This document shows, piece after piece, positions 28,913 to 37,773 of a stretch of DNA of 64,000 bases. The translations under genes and the position numbers were made by a program. A model generated the notes under the pieces. It was not told where the DNA came from. It saw only the letters and a program-made list of their open reading frames with translations, and searched no databases. This DNA is from an uncultured Bacilli bacterium (lineage in GTDB: Bacteria; Bacillota_I; Bacilli_A; RF39; UBA660), in NCBI GenBank assembly GCA_934148995.1, contig CAKPDM010000003.1:62001-126000 (forward strand), written 5' to 3'. Numbering within the stretch: the first letter of the stretch is position 1; the number at the start of each line of letters is the position of its first letter.

Positions 28913-29335
28913 ATGAAGAGGTTTTTAACTATTGTAGGAAGCACAATAGTATCATTAATATTAACATTTGTACTAGCTGAATTATTAAGTTTATATCACT
29001 TTGGAACGGTTCCAACAACTCTAACTATAATATATTTAGTTTCTTTATTTTGTATTTTTGAATATTTAATACTTGCGGTAAAGTTTATTATTAATAAAAA
29101 GAAGAATCATCAAACAACTTCACATAAAAATATCTTTAGTATGATTTTATTCTTCCTCTCCTTACTACTAGTTTTGTATTTCATTTTTGCTACAAATATT
29201 GATTGGTTAAATTGTTATTCAAGAGGAGATTCTGCACCATTTTATTTGACAATAATAACTAATGGAATAAAAATCTTAATACCATCTATTATTTCATTCT
29301 TATTAGGTATATTTATATCAAAGAAGAAAAAGTAA
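28913..29335 (+). CDS. Four-helix membrane protein, unknown function
   Basis: About 140 residues with four predicted membrane helices (about residues 4-25, 36-58, 73-94, 116-135) and a Lys-rich C-terminus. I prefer the ATG at 28913, seven bases after AGGA, over the ATG at 28898, which lacks a close ribosome site. Family not recognised. It follows the SEC-C gene by 45 bases and may be cotranscribed. Confidence 0.6.
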   Translation: MKRFLTIVGSTIVSLILTFVLAELLSLYHFGTVPTTLTIIYLVSLFCIFEYLILAVKFIINKKKNHQTTSHKNIFSMILFFLSLLLVLYFIFATNIDWLNCYSRGDSAPFYLTIITNGIKILIPSIISFLLGIFISKKKK

Positions 29336-29555
29336 TGTACAAATACTTATTAAAGATACAAAAAAGCATATAAGAAAGCATACAAGATAATCAAATGATA
29401 ATTATAAAGAAGTTAATCATATATATAAATGATTTAAAATAATATACGTTTTTTATGTTATGACTGCGCTTAGAAAGAAACTGTTTTTTATGAATGATTA
29501 GCAGTATAAGTTAACATACTTTAACACATATTCTTAAGAGTTTAGAAGTAATTAA

Positions 29556-29584
29556 TTGTCAGTACTTTTTAGTTAATGTATAAT
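29556..29584 (+). promoter_or_regulatory. Strong vegetative promoter
   Basis: TTGTCA at 29556-29561 and TATAAT at 29579-29584 with a 17-base spacer, 23 bases before the TTG start of the next gene. The upstream gap 29336-29555 shows no gene. Confidence 0.75.
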
Positions 29585-29607
29585 ATAAATAGAAAGGAGT
29601 AATTAAG

Positions 29608-30291
29608 TTGGAAGTAAAGAAAAACAAGAATGTAGGTTTAATCATCATTGTAATTATTTTATTATTAGCATGTATCGGAATGGGAGCATTTATCTTTATC
29701 AATAAAGATAAACTAACAGCACAGAAAAACACTACTACAACAATAACTAATGATAATAAGAACGTAGAAGATAAAACAACAGAATGTGCTAAGATTAACT
29801 ATGATCTTGATACAGATCAATATGGTTTCTCAACAAATGTTGTGGGAATTAGTGTTTCAGTAGATAAAACAAGAAAAACTGCACGAATTTCATATAATGG
29901 TGCTACTGTTTCTAATGCGCTTGGTTTAAATTGGGTTACAGCTACAGATACTTCTACTTATGAACTAATTGACACAAAGTCTTTCGATAAGAAAATAGTT
30001 CAAGTCTTAATCGATGGTTCCGGACAAGATGCTAGTAGTGTTGCAATTTTATATTTAATGGAAGATGGTACTGTTGAATATGTTCCTATTCTAAAAGATA
30101 TAAATGCTAATTGGAGTCAATCTGATAATACTAAGAAATTTAACTCTTATGGTAAGCTAAATGAAATATCAGATATTATTAGCTTAGTACCTGCAGAAGC
30201 ACAAGGATATCATACTGTTCTGGCTAGAAAAGCCGATGGAACTGTAATTAACTTAGCTGATACATTTAAAGCAACTGGAAATTTTAATTAA
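29608..30291 (+). CDS. Membrane-anchored exported protein, unknown function
   Basis: 227 residues: one N-terminal membrane helix (GLIIIVIILLLACIGMGAFIF), a Thr/Asn-rich linker and a compact beta-rich outer domain (about residues 60-227). TTG start after AAAGGAG with good spacing. Monocistronic: strong promoter upstream and terminator at its stop. No catalytic motif seen and family not recognised. Confidence 0.7.
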   Translation: MEVKKNKNVGLIIIVIILLLACIGMGAFIFINKDKLTAQKNTTTTITNDNKNVEDKTTECAKINYDLDTDQYGFSTNVVGISVSVDKTRKTARISYNGATVSNALGLNWVTATDTSTYELIDTKSFDKKIVQVLIDGSGQDASSVAILYLMEDGTVEYVPILKDINANWSQSDNTKKFNSYGKLNEISDIISLVPAEAQGYHTVLARKADGTVINLADTFKATGNFN

Positions 30292-30318
30292 AAAAGAATT
30301 GTTTTCAATTCTTTTTTC
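30290..30318 (+). terminator. Rho-independent terminator
   Basis: AAAAAAGAATTG (30290-30301) pairs with CAATTCTTTTTT (30306-30317) around TTTT, immediately after the exported-protein stop. Confidence 0.85.
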
Positions 30319-30398
30319 GTACATAAGAGAAAAGTGCTATCTGAAATGTTTAACTAGTAGAAATTAAAAGTTAGTTGCAAATTTTAAGCAATATTTCT

Positions 30399-30427
30399 TT
30401 GACAAACAGCTACTTTTATAGTATAGT
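30399..30427 (+). promoter_or_regulatory. Promoter of rpsO
   Basis: TTGACA at 30399-30404, 17-base spacer, TATAGT at 30422-30427. The transcript would have a leader of about 85 bases before the rpsO ATG, room for autoregulation as known for S15. Confidence 0.8.
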
Positions 30428-30519
30428 ATGTACAGTTACCTGTTCCAATATTAAGCAGTTCTTCCTACTACTTTTTATTAGAATATGGTGTATTTAAAAA
30501 AAGAAAGGAAGTGTTAAAG

Positions 30520-30789
30520 ATGGCTTTAACAAAAGTTGAAAAACAACAAATCATCAAAGAATTTGCAAGAGATGAAAAAGATACTGGTTCAACAGAAGTA
30601 CAAATCGCTATTTTAACAAAAGAAATAGAGAAGTTAACAGCTCACTTGAAAGAACACAAGCACGATTATCATTCAAACCGTGGACTTTTAGTGAAGGTTG
30701 GACAACGTCGTAGCTTACTTAAGTATTTAGCTAAAACTGATGTACAAAAGTATCGTGAAGTTGTTAAAAAATTAGGACTTAGAAAGTAA
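30520..30789 (+). CDS. rpsO: 30S ribosomal protein S15
   Basis: 89 residues, full length. Family signature [26 protein letters not shown] and [11 protein letters not shown]. Binds 16S rRNA early in 30S assembly. ATG at 30520 follows AAAGGAAG; the upstream GTG at 30511 is not needed. rpsO-pnp order is conserved. A hairpin terminator lies between the two genes. Confidence 0.97.
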   Translation: MALTKVEKQQIIKEFARDEKDTGSTEVQIAILTKEIEKLTAHLKEHKHDYHSNRGLLVKVGQRRSLLKYLAKTDVQKYREVVKKLGLRK

Positions 30790-30814
30790 CACTAGATACT
30801 AGTGTTTCTTTTTC
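30788..30814 (+). terminator. Terminator or attenuator between rpsO and pnp
   Basis: AACACTAG pairs with CTAGTGTT around ATA and is followed by TCTTTTTC. pnp starts 24 bases later, so read-through probably sets the ratio of the two products. Confidence 0.8.
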
Positions 30815-30837
30815 TATAGAGTAGAAATGAGGTATAT

Positions 30838-32979
30838 ATGAAGAAAGTATTTGAACTTGATTTTCATGGGAGAAAGATAGTTGTAGAACAAGGAGAATTA
30901 GCAAAACAAGCAACTGGTTCTGTTTTAGTTCGTTATAATGATACAGTAATACTTACTGCCGTAGTAGTAGGAAAAACAGCTAACTTATTAAGTGACTTCT
31001 TTCCATTAACAGTTAATTATCAAGAAAAACTTTATTCTGTCGGAAAAATCCCTGGTGGTTTTATTAAAAGAGAAGGAAGACCAACTGATGCTGCTACTCT
31101 TGCAGCTAGAATGATTGATCGTCCAATGCGCCCTTTATTTAAAGAAGATTTTAAACATGAAGTTCAAATTATTAATACAGTGTTATCAGTAGACCAAGAT
31201 TGTTCACCAGAATTAGCTGCTATGTTTGGTTCAAGTCTTGCAACAATGTTAACAGGAGCACCATTTGCAGGCCCAGTAGCAGGGGTAAAGATTGGTTATA
31301 TTAATAATGAATTTGTTGTTAACCCTACACAAGAAGAATTAGCAGAAAGTACGCTTGACCTTACGGTTGCTGGTACAATTGATGCAATTACTATGGTAGA
31401 AGCAGGTAGTAAAGAACTAGATGAAGACACTATGCTTGATGCTTTAATGTTAGCTCATGAAGAAATTAAAAAGCTATGTCAGTTCCAATTAGATATTTTG
31501 AAGAATTATGATATCAAAGAAATGGAATATGAAAGAATAGAAATTGAAGATGAGTTAAGAAGTGAAGTAGAAAGTCTTTGTTCTAAAGATATCGATGAAG
31601 CTTTAAGAATTAAAGCTAAACAAGAAAGATATCAACGTTTAGATGAAATTAAAGAAACTATTCTAGATAAATATAAGGAAGAAAATAAAGATTTAGAAGA
31701 TATTGATGTTTTACTTTATAAAGTAAATAAAATAATTAGTGATATAGAATATGAATTATTTAGAAAAATAATTGTTAAAGAAAAACTAAGAAGTGATGGT
31801 AGACGTTTTGATGAGATTAGACCGCTTAGTGCTTCTATCGATTTATTACCAAGAACTCATGGTTCTGCATTATTTACAAGAGGTGAAACACAAAGTCTAT
31901 CAGTAACAACACTAGGAGCTTTAGGAGAACATCAAATCTTAGATGGACTATCTTTAGAAGATGAAAAAAGATTTATGTTACATTATAACTTTCCACAATT
32001 TTCAGTTGGTGAAACAGGAAGATATGGAGCACCAGGAAGACGTGAGATAGGCCATGGAGCACTTGGCGAGAGAGCATTATTGCAAGTTATTCCAAGCGAA
32101 GAAGAATTTCCTTATACCATAAGGGTTGTATCAGAAATATTAGAAAGTAATGGAAGTAGTTCCCAAGCCTCTATTTGTGCTGGTTGTATGAGTTTAATGG
32201 CAGCAGGAGTTCCTATTAAAGCACCAGTAGCAGGTATCGCCATGGGACTAATCACTCATGATGATGATTATATAATTCTAACTGATATAGCAGGTATGGA
32301 AGACCACTTAGGAGATATGGACTTTAAAGTAGCAGGTACAGAAGAAGGTATTTGTGCTTTACAAATGGATATAAAGATTAAAGGAGTTACTAAAGATATC
32401 TTAAAACAAGCCTTAGCACAAGCTAAGAAAGCTCGTCATGAGATCCTTGGAGTAATAACTTCTACCATCAAAGAACCAAGAAGTGAAGTATCCAAATATG
32501 CCCCTAAGACAGAAACATTTTATATTTCTCCTAATAAGATAAGAGACGTTATCGGTAAAGGTGGAGAAATGATTACTAAAATCATTTGTGAAGCAAGTAA
32601 TGTCAATGATGTTAATAGTATTGGAGCAGTTAAAGTTGATTTAGAAGATGATGGTAGGGTAATTATTTATCATAGTGATAAAGAAGTGATAGATAAAACA
32701 AAAGAAATGATCTTAAATGTTTCAAGAGAAGTAGAACAAGGAAAGATTTATTCCGTTAAAGTTTTAAAAATAGAAGACTTTGGCTGTGTTATTGAATTAT
32801 GGCCAGGTTGCGAAGGCTTTGTTCACATCTCACAATTAGATAAGGAACGTGTCAATAAGACAGAAGACGTTGTAAGTGTAGGAGATACAATCTTAGTTAA
32901 AGCAATGGGATTAGATAAAAGAGGAAAACAAAGCTTTTCAAGAAAAGAAGCAATGAAAGAAATGAAACAGTCAAAGTAA
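30838..32979 (+). CDS. pnp: Polynucleotide phosphorylase
   Basis: 3'-to-5' phosphorolytic exoribonuclease, 713 residues. Two RNase PH domains (first with GGFIKREGRPTDAATLAARM, second with RSDGRRFDEIRPL and FSVGETGRYGAPGRREIGHG), then KH (PNKIRDVIGKGGEMI) and S1 (GKIYSVKVLKIEDFGC) domains. Standard architecture and length. It shares a transcript with rpsO subject to the intervening terminator. Confidence 0.98.
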   Translation: MKKVFELDFHGRKIVVEQGELAKQATGSVLVRYNDTVILTAVVVGKTANLLSDFFPLTVNYQEKLYSVGKIPGGFIKREGRPTDAATLAARMIDRPMRPLFKEDFKHEVQIINTVLSVDQDCSPELAAMFGSSLATMLTGAPFAGPVAGVKIGYINNEFVVNPTQEELAESTLDLTVAGTIDAITMVEAGSKELDEDTMLDALMLAHEEIKKLCQFQLDILKNYDIKEMEYERIEIEDELRSEVESLCSKDIDEALRIKAKQERYQRLDEIKETILDKYKEENKDLEDIDVLLYKVNKIISDIEYELFRKIIVKEKLRSDGRRFDEIRPLSASIDLLPRTHGSALFTRGETQSLSVTTLGALGEHQILDGLSLEDEKRFMLHYNFPQFSVGETGRYGAPGRREIGHGALGERALLQVIPSEEEFPYTIRVVSEILESNGSSSQASICAGCMSLMAAGVPIKAPVAGIAMGLITHDDDYIILTDIAGMEDHLGDMDFKVAGTEEGICALQMDIKIKGVTKDILKQALAQAKKARHEILGVITSTIKEPRSEVSKYAPKTETFYISPNKIRDVIGKGGEMITKIICEASNVNDVNSIGAVKVDLEDDGRVIIYHSDKEVIDKTKEMILNVSREVEQGKIYSVKVLKIEDFGCVIELWPGCEGFVHISQLDKERVNKTEDVVSVGDTILVKAMGLDKRGKQSFSRKEAMKEMKQSK

Positions 32980-32996
32980 AGTGACTGCTTTTTTCT
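32968..32996 (+). terminator. Terminator of pnp
   Basis: CAGTCA (32968-32973) pairs with TGACTG (32982-32987), followed by CTTTTTTC. The hairpin includes the pnp stop codon. Confidence 0.8.
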
Positions 32997-33027
32997 TGCA
33001 AAAGGACTAGTATAATTAAAAAAAATT

Positions 33028-33036
33028 TGCTATACT
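33028..33036 (+). promoter_or_regulatory. Extended -10 promoter of the SipW-type surface gene
   Basis: TGCTATACT matches an extended -10 element (TGnTATAAT-like) about 31 bases before the TTG start at 33067. No convincing -35 box. Confidence 0.4.
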
Positions 33037-33066
33037 TTAACTAGATTAAGAAGATAGGTGATTAAA

Positions 33067-34683
33067 TTGGCAGAATTTAAAAGAAGAAAAAAAAGACAAG
33101 ATTTTAAAGAAAAAAATTATAAAAATAATACTAATGACTACCACGAAATATCTTTAACAAAAATGGGTAAAAGACAGTTAGTGCTCACTGTATTATCTAT
33201 TTTTGGAGTAACAATGTTGTCAATAGGCAGTACCTTCGCTATATTTACAGTATCATCTAAATCTGCCGAATACAATGTAATTAAAACAGGTACTTTAAAC
33301 ATCAACTTTGCAGCAGATGCATCCTCAACCGTAGGACTTAATAATGCGCTACCAATGTCTGATACAGATGGCTTTGCACAGTCAGGAACTACTTTCACCA
33401 TAACAAACACCGGAAGTCTACCTGCAAATTATTCGGTATCTTTAAAAGATGATACCGATATGGTAACCCAAGATAATTGTAGTGCTAAGCAATTAGCAAA
33501 AACAAATATTAAATACAGCTTAGACGGTTCAACCGCCAGTCTTTTATCAACAGCAATTGATAGTGAATTAATAAGTGGAACATTAAATTCAGGAGAAAGT
33601 AAAACATTTACCTTAAAACTATGGATAAAAGAAGATGCTACTAACGAAGTATTAAATAAACATTATCACGGAAAAATAGTAGTAGATGCTATACAAGAAG
33701 GTGCACCAGTTCTTGCTACTACAGCATTAATTAAAAAAGCAAATCCAGAAAGCTTAGATTATAATAGTGCAACAGATGAACAAAAGAATCAAATGTGGAC
33801 ATTTACTCATGAAGCAACAACTCAATTAGGAGCAACTACAGATTATCGTTATATCGGAGCAAATCCTAATAACTACGTCAAATTTAATGATGAATTATGG
33901 CGAATAATCGGTGTCTTCGATGTCGATGATGGAACAGGGAAAATAGAGAAAAGATTAAAGATTATAAGAAATGAATCAATAGGTAATTATTCGTGGGACA
34001 ATAAGGATACATCAACAGGAGCAGAAACTGATTATGGAAAAAATAATTGGCCTGACGCTAGACTTAATTATTTACTAAATGAAGACCATGATAGTGAAAC
34101 CTATGGTGGAAGTTTATATTGGAATCGAAAAAGTGGAACTTGCTATATAGGTCAAAATAATGCAACTACTTCCTGTGATTTCACGTCTGCTGGTTTAAGT
34201 GATAGTGCTAAAGAAATGATCGGGGATGCCAAGTGGTACTTGGGAAGTACTGCTAGTTATACTAGCTCATCAAACGGATTAGCATCACATTTTTATGGAT
34301 ATGAGAGAGGAACAACAGTATATAGTGGAAGAAGTACATCATGGATAGGAAAAGTAGGATTAATGTATCCAAGTGATTATGGATATGCAACAAGTGGAAA
34401 TAGTTCCACATCAAGAGCAACATGCTTAGCCAAAGCGATGTATAGCTGGGATGGAGCAAGTGCATGTTATGAAAATGATTGGTTGTCTAAATCCAGTTAT
34501 ATGTGGTCCCTTTCGCCTTACTCGTCTAATGGTGGCTACGTGTTCGGTGTCCGCAGTAGTGGGTATGTCTACCGCGATGATGCGAACTATGCTTACGGCG
34601 TGTGGCCAGTCGTTTATCTAAAGTCAACAATTAAGGTGACCACAGGAACAGGAAGTAGTGATTCACCATTCATTCTAGAATGA
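33067..34683 (+). CDS. SipW-type secreted surface protein with hypervariable C-terminus
   Basis: About 538 residues. N-terminal SipW/TasA-type signal segment after a Lys/Arg-rich head (LTVLSIFGVTMLSIGSTFAI), a TasA/camelysin-like beta domain (to about residue 225), then a C-terminal domain (WRIIGV ... KVGLMYPSDYGYA ... YMWSLSPYSS ... VWPVVYLKS) of the type ending in W-T/S-LSP...RPVI/VxLK. The variable stretch at 34519-34605 is unusually G/C rich. TTG at 33067 follows AGGTG; the GTG at 33058 overlaps it. Terminator downstream at 34725. Probably exported and polymerised or wall-associated; ligand unknown. It shares architecture with the tandem genes at 59.6-63.4 kb. Confidence 0.8.
   Translation: MAEFKRRKKRQDFKEKNYKNNTNDYHEISLTKMGKRQLVLTVLSIFGVTMLSIGSTFAIFTVSSKSAEYNVIKTGTLNINFAADASSTVGLNNALPMSDTDGFAQSGTTFTITNTGSLPANYSVSLKDDTDMVTQDNCSAKQLAKTNIKYSLDGSTASLLSTAIDSELISGTLNSGESKTFTLKLWIKEDATNEVLNKHYHGKIVVDAIQEGAPVLATTALIKKANPESLDYNSATDEQKNQMWTFTHEATTQLGATTDYRYIGANPNNYVKFNDELWRIIGVFDVDDGTGKIEKRLKIIRNESIGNYSWDNKDTSTGAETDYGKNNWPDARLNYLLNEDHDSETYGGSLYWNRKSGTCYIGQNNATTSCDFTSAGLSDSAKEMIGDAKWYLGSTASYTSSSNGLASHFYGYERGTTVYSGRSTSWIGKVGLMYPSDYGYATSGNSSTSRATCLAKAMYSWDGASACYENDWLSKSSYMWSLSPYSSNGGYVFGVRSSGYVYRDDANYAYGVWPVVYLKSTIKVTTGTGSSDSPFILE
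34519..34605 (+). other. Candidate DGR-type variable region (VR) in the surface gene at 33067
   Basis: Putative variable codons here (GGT GGC, GGT, CGC, CGC GAT GAT, TAT GCT TAC) all end in C or T, as expected if template AAT/AAC codons were mutated at A. The family-typical GxRP is GVWP here, with TGG one A-to-T change from AGG. By hand count 63 of 120 bases in 34501-34620 are G or C. Confidence 0.5.
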
Positions 34684-34724
34684 GAGTGATGAGATCTTAA
34701 AACTTCGACTAATACATAAAATAG

Positions 34725-34763
34725 ATCTAAAGTTATTTAAAAGATTGACTTTAGATTTTTTTA
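34725..34763 (+). terminator. Rho-independent terminator
   Basis: ATCTAAAGT (34725-34733) pairs with ACTTTAGAT (34748-34756), followed by seven T residues. Confidence 0.8.
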
Positions 34764-34902
34764 TGAGAAAAGATAAATTATCAGGATAAAAAAACTGGTA
34801 GCATGTTTATTTTTAGAACTTGAAAATTTAACAGATGTTTCAAATATATAATATTTTTATCTAGATTTATGATATATTAGTTGTAGTTAGTGAGGGATTA
34901 AT

Positions 34903-36093
34903 ATGAAGTGTAATATTGTTTCTTATGACCATTTTGGTAGAGGTATTACTTATATAGATGGAAAAATAACTTTTATTAAAGGTGTAAGAATTGGTGATGA
35001 AGTAGAAATAGAATTAATTAAGGATAAGAAAAAATATTCTGTTGGAAAAGTTAAAGAAACTAAGAATTATTCTAGTATTTTTTGTCCTTATTATTATACT
35101 TGTGGTGGTTGTCAGATAGAGCAGATGACTTATCAAGAACAACTAGAATTTAAGAAAAAGAAAGCTCTTGATATATTAACAAGATATGCTGGTATTAATC
35201 TAAATAAAATAGATATTATTCCTAGTAAAGAAAAGTATTATCGTAATAAAGTTATTTTTCACATCGAAGAAGATAAAATTGGTTTTTATGAAGAAGAAAG
35301 TAATAAACTACTAGATATTGATAAATGTTATTTAGTAAATGATAAGATAAATGAAATATATTTAGCTATTAAAGAATTTATTAAAGAAAATAGAAATCTA
35401 AAAGAGGTAATGATAAGAAGTTTTGATACAGAAAGTATGCTTGCTTTTAAAGGTAAATGTGAGGTGACTAATCTTTATTACTTTAAAGATAAAGTTAGTT
35501 CTTGTTATTTAAACGATAAATTGGTATTTGGTAGTGATAAGATAAAAACTAAGATATTTACTATGGACTTTTATGTTGGACGTGATGCTTTCTTTCAAGT
35601 TAATTCTAAAGGACTTGAAAGTATCTATCGTGAAGTTATTGAAATAGTTAAGAATAAAGATATAAATACTATTTTAGATTTATATTGTGGAACAGGTACT
35701 ATTTCTTTATTAGTATCACCTTATGTTAAAAAAGTTTATGGAGTAGAAATAGTTGAAGAAGCAATAGTAGATGCTAATTATAATAAGAAGGTAAATAACA
35801 TTTCTAATACAGAATTTTTCTGTATGGATGCTAAAGATTTTTTAGAAAAGTATAATAAAGAGATAGATATGATTATAGTTGATCCACCAAGAAGTGGTCT
35901 ATCAAGTAATGCTAGAAAACTATTACTTGCTAAAGAATGTGATAATATTATTTATGTTTCTTGTGATTTAATGAGTTTTGCAAGAGACATAAAAGAACTA
36001 GGTGAGAAGTATAGGATAGAATCAATTAAACTAGTAGATGAATTTCCTAATACCTATCATTGTGAAAGTATTGCTGTTTTAAAAAGAAGATAA
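34903..36093 (+). CDS. rlmCD: 23S rRNA (uracil-C5)-methyltransferase, RlmCD/RumA family
   Basis: 396 residues. N-terminal TRAM-like domain (about 1-55), iron-sulfur cysteines CPYYYTCGGCQIEQ, then the SAM domain with LDLYCGTGTISL, VDPPRSGLS and the catalytic-Cys region IIYVSCD. The family makes 5-methyluridine at U747 and/or U1939 of 23S rRNA; in Bacillus one enzyme does both. Single gene with no tight neighbours. Confidence 0.93.
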   Translation: MKCNIVSYDHFGRGITYIDGKITFIKGVRIGDEVEIELIKDKKKYSVGKVKETKNYSSIFCPYYYTCGGCQIEQMTYQEQLEFKKKKALDILTRYAGINLNKIDIIPSKEKYYRNKVIFHIEEDKIGFYEEESNKLLDIDKCYLVNDKINEIYLAIKEFIKENRNLKEVMIRSFDTESMLAFKGKCEVTNLYYFKDKVSSCYLNDKLVFGSDKIKTKIFTMDFYVGRDAFFQVNSKGLESIYREVIEIVKNKDINTILDLYCGTGTISLLVSPYVKKVYGVEIVEEAIVDANYNKKVNNISNTEFFCMDAKDFLEKYNKEIDMIIVDPPRSGLSSNARKLLLAKECDNIIYVSCDLMSFARDIKELGEKYRIESIKLVDEFPNTYHCESIAVLKRR

Positions 36094-36109
36094 TTTTTTT
36101 AAGTTTATG

Positions 36110-36138
36110 TTGCATGAAAAACAAATGTTTGTTATGAT
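36110..36138 (+). promoter_or_regulatory. Promoter of the structured leader RNA
   Basis: TTGCAT at 36110-36115 and TATGAT at 36133-36138 with a 17-base spacer. It drives the structured RNA that ends at the terminator at 36230-36264. Confidence 0.6.
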
Positions 36139-36144
36139 GTAACT

Positions 36145-36264
36145 GTATTAATTACTTGGCACGTTAATATGACAATTGAGACGATAAAGTATGTAATTTT
36201 TAGCCAAGAAAAATTACATGCATGCTGCGGGTATACCTTTTCGAAGGAGAGGTGTACCTTTTTT
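36145..36264 (+). ncRNA. Structured leader or small RNA, riboswitch-like, class unknown
   Basis: About 120 bases between a promoter and a strong terminator. ATGTAATTTTT (36191-36201) pairs with AAAAATTACAT (36209-36219); its loop GCCAAG (36203-36208) is complementary to upstream CTTGGC (36155-36160), so a pseudoknot is possible. It ends with the terminator at 36230-36264. The ORF6N gene starts 20 bases after the T-run, so it may be an attenuated leader or an independent RNA. It does not match a riboswitch I can name. Confidence 0.5.
36230..36264 (+). terminator. Intrinsic terminator of the leader RNA
   Basis: GGTATACC (36230-36237) pairs with GGTGTACC (36251-36258), with extension by TTTT/GAGA wobble pairs, then six T residues. 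Confidence 0.8.
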
Positions 36265-36284
36265 GTATAGAAAGGAAAAATGAT

Positions 36285-37151
36285 ATGAATGATATTTTAA
36301 AAGAAGAAAAAATAGAAAATATGATATATGAGGTAAGAGGTAAACAGGTAATGCTTGATTCTGATTTAGCAAGATTATATGGTTGTAAGAATGGTACAAA
36401 AGAAGTAAATCAAGCAGTAAAAAATAATATTGATAAATTTCCTGTAAGATATAGTTTTCAACTTACCGATGAGGAAAGTAATAACTTGAAGTCAAAATTT
36501 TTGACCTCAAGTTTAGATAATAATTATGGTGGAAGAAGAAATAATCCAAGAGTTTTTACAGAGCAGGGAGTATATATGCTTGCAACTATACTAAAAGGAA
36601 AAAAAGCGACTAGTATGACATTATATATTATGGATGCTTTTATAGTTATGAAAAAGTACATTTCAAATGATTTATTTAAAAATAATAATATTCTAATTAA
36701 TCATGAAAATAGAATACTAAAATTAGAAGAATCATTTGATAAGTTATCATCAAAACAATCATCTATTATTTATGATGGTAAAATATACGATGCTTATAGC
36801 ATTTTAGTTGATATATTAAATAAATCAAGAGAAGAAATTATAATTATAGATAATTATGCTAATAAAGAGTTGTTAGATGTATTAAGAAACATTAATAAAA
36901 ATATCGTTATATTATCTAAGAATTTAGATTCAATTTTAATAAAAAAATATAATAATCAGTATGATAATATTTCGTTTGTAGACAATAATCCATTCCATGA
37001 CAGATACATAATTTTAGATAAAAAAGATGTTTATGTAAGTGGAATGAGTTTAAAAGATATTGGTAAAAAATATAGCTATATCTATAAGATAACCGAAGAG
37101 TTATTTATAAATGAGTTGTTAAAAAGAATAGACGGCATATTAAAAACGTGA
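36285..37151 (+). CDS. ORF6N-domain protein with unknown C-terminal domain
   Basis: 288 residues. The N-terminal ORF6N domain (about 5-110: IENMIYEVRGKQVMLDSDLARLYG, NPRVFTEQGVYMLATIL) is the DNA-binding type found in phage and mobile-element antirepressors. The C-terminal half (about 165-288) has EEIIIIDNYANKELLDVL and HDRYIILDKKDVYVSG, resembling the HxK core of phospholipase D-like domains in single-copy form. The ATG at 36285 follows AAAGGAAA. It is behind a terminated structured leader. Probably acquired from a mobile element and now stand-alone; no phage genes flank it. Confidence 0.85.
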   Translation: MNDILKEEKIENMIYEVRGKQVMLDSDLARLYGCKNGTKEVNQAVKNNIDKFPVRYSFQLTDEESNNLKSKFLTSSLDNNYGGRRNNPRVFTEQGVYMLATILKGKKATSMTLYIMDAFIVMKKYISNDLFKNNNILINHENRILKLEESFDKLSSKQSSIIYDGKIYDAYSILVDILNKSREEIIIIDNYANKELLDVLRNINKNIVILSKNLDSILIKKYNNQYDNISFVDNNPFHDRYIILDKKDVYVSGMSLKDIGKKYSYIYKITEELFINELLKRIDGILKT

Positions 37152-37201
37152 ATAATATAGAAAAAAACGGTATCATATAGTAAAATATGTATTAGGCGGG
37201 A

Positions 37202-37753
37202 GTGATTAAAATTATAAGATGTAAATGGTGTAATCTAGATAATCCGTTATATGTTAAGTATCACGATGAAGAGTGGTGTCATCTTAACCTAGATGATAAT
37301 TATCTATTTGAAATGTTATTATTAGAATCATTTCAAGCTGGACTTTCGTGGGAATGTGTCTTAAATAAAAGAGAAGCCTTTAGAAAAGCTTATGATAACT
37401 TTGATTTAGATAAGATATGTAGTTATAGTGATGATAAAATTAATGAGTTATTAAATAATAAAGATATTATTAGAAATAAGTTAAAAATTAAAGCAAGTAT
37501 TAATAATGCTAGAATATTTAGAGATATCAAAAAAGAATATGGTAGCTTTAAAACCTATTTAAAAACATTTACTAATGAAAAAGTAATTTATGAAATTGCT
37601 AAAACAACTAATGAATTGTCTGATAATCTCTCTAAAGATTTACAAAGCCGTGGGATGAAATTTGTCGGAAGTGTTATTATCTATTCATATTTGCAAGCGA
37701 TAGGTATTATCTATTCGCATGATAAAGAGTGTTATTTATATAAAAAGAAGTAA
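37202..37753 (+). CDS. tag: DNA-3-methyladenine glycosylase I
   Basis: Base-excision repair enzyme removing 3-methyladenine. 183 residues with the family pattern: N-terminal zinc Cys in IRCKWCN, PLYVKYHDEEWC, ESFQAGLSWECVLNKREAFR, RGMKFVGSVIIYSYLQAIG, and C-terminal zinc His/Cys in SHDKECY. The start is uncertain: the GTG at 37202 overlaps the GGCGGGAG site, and the only codons better placed are ATT and ATA, so a non-standard start cannot be excluded. Confidence 0.93.
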   Translation: MIKIIRCKWCNLDNPLYVKYHDEEWCHLNLDDNYLFEMLLLESFQAGLSWECVLNKREAFRKAYDNFDLDKICSYSDDKINELLNNKDIIRNKLKIKASINNARIFRDIKKEYGSFKTYLKTFTNEKVIYEIAKTTNELSDNLSKDLQSRGMKFVGSVIIYSYLQAIGIIYSHDKECYLYKKK

Positions 37754-37773
37754 AGAGGTTGTAGTAAGGTAGT

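Noticed and set aside
36145..36264. T-box or preQ1-II riboswitch identity for the ORF6N leader
   Set aside because: No T-box antiterminator core (TGGnACCGCG) is present, and the pairing pattern does not match preQ1-II beyond a CTTGG word.
36285..37151. Prophage remnant around the ORF6N gene
   Set aside because: Neighbours are housekeeping genes (rlmCD, tag); no integrase, structural or lysis genes are nearby.
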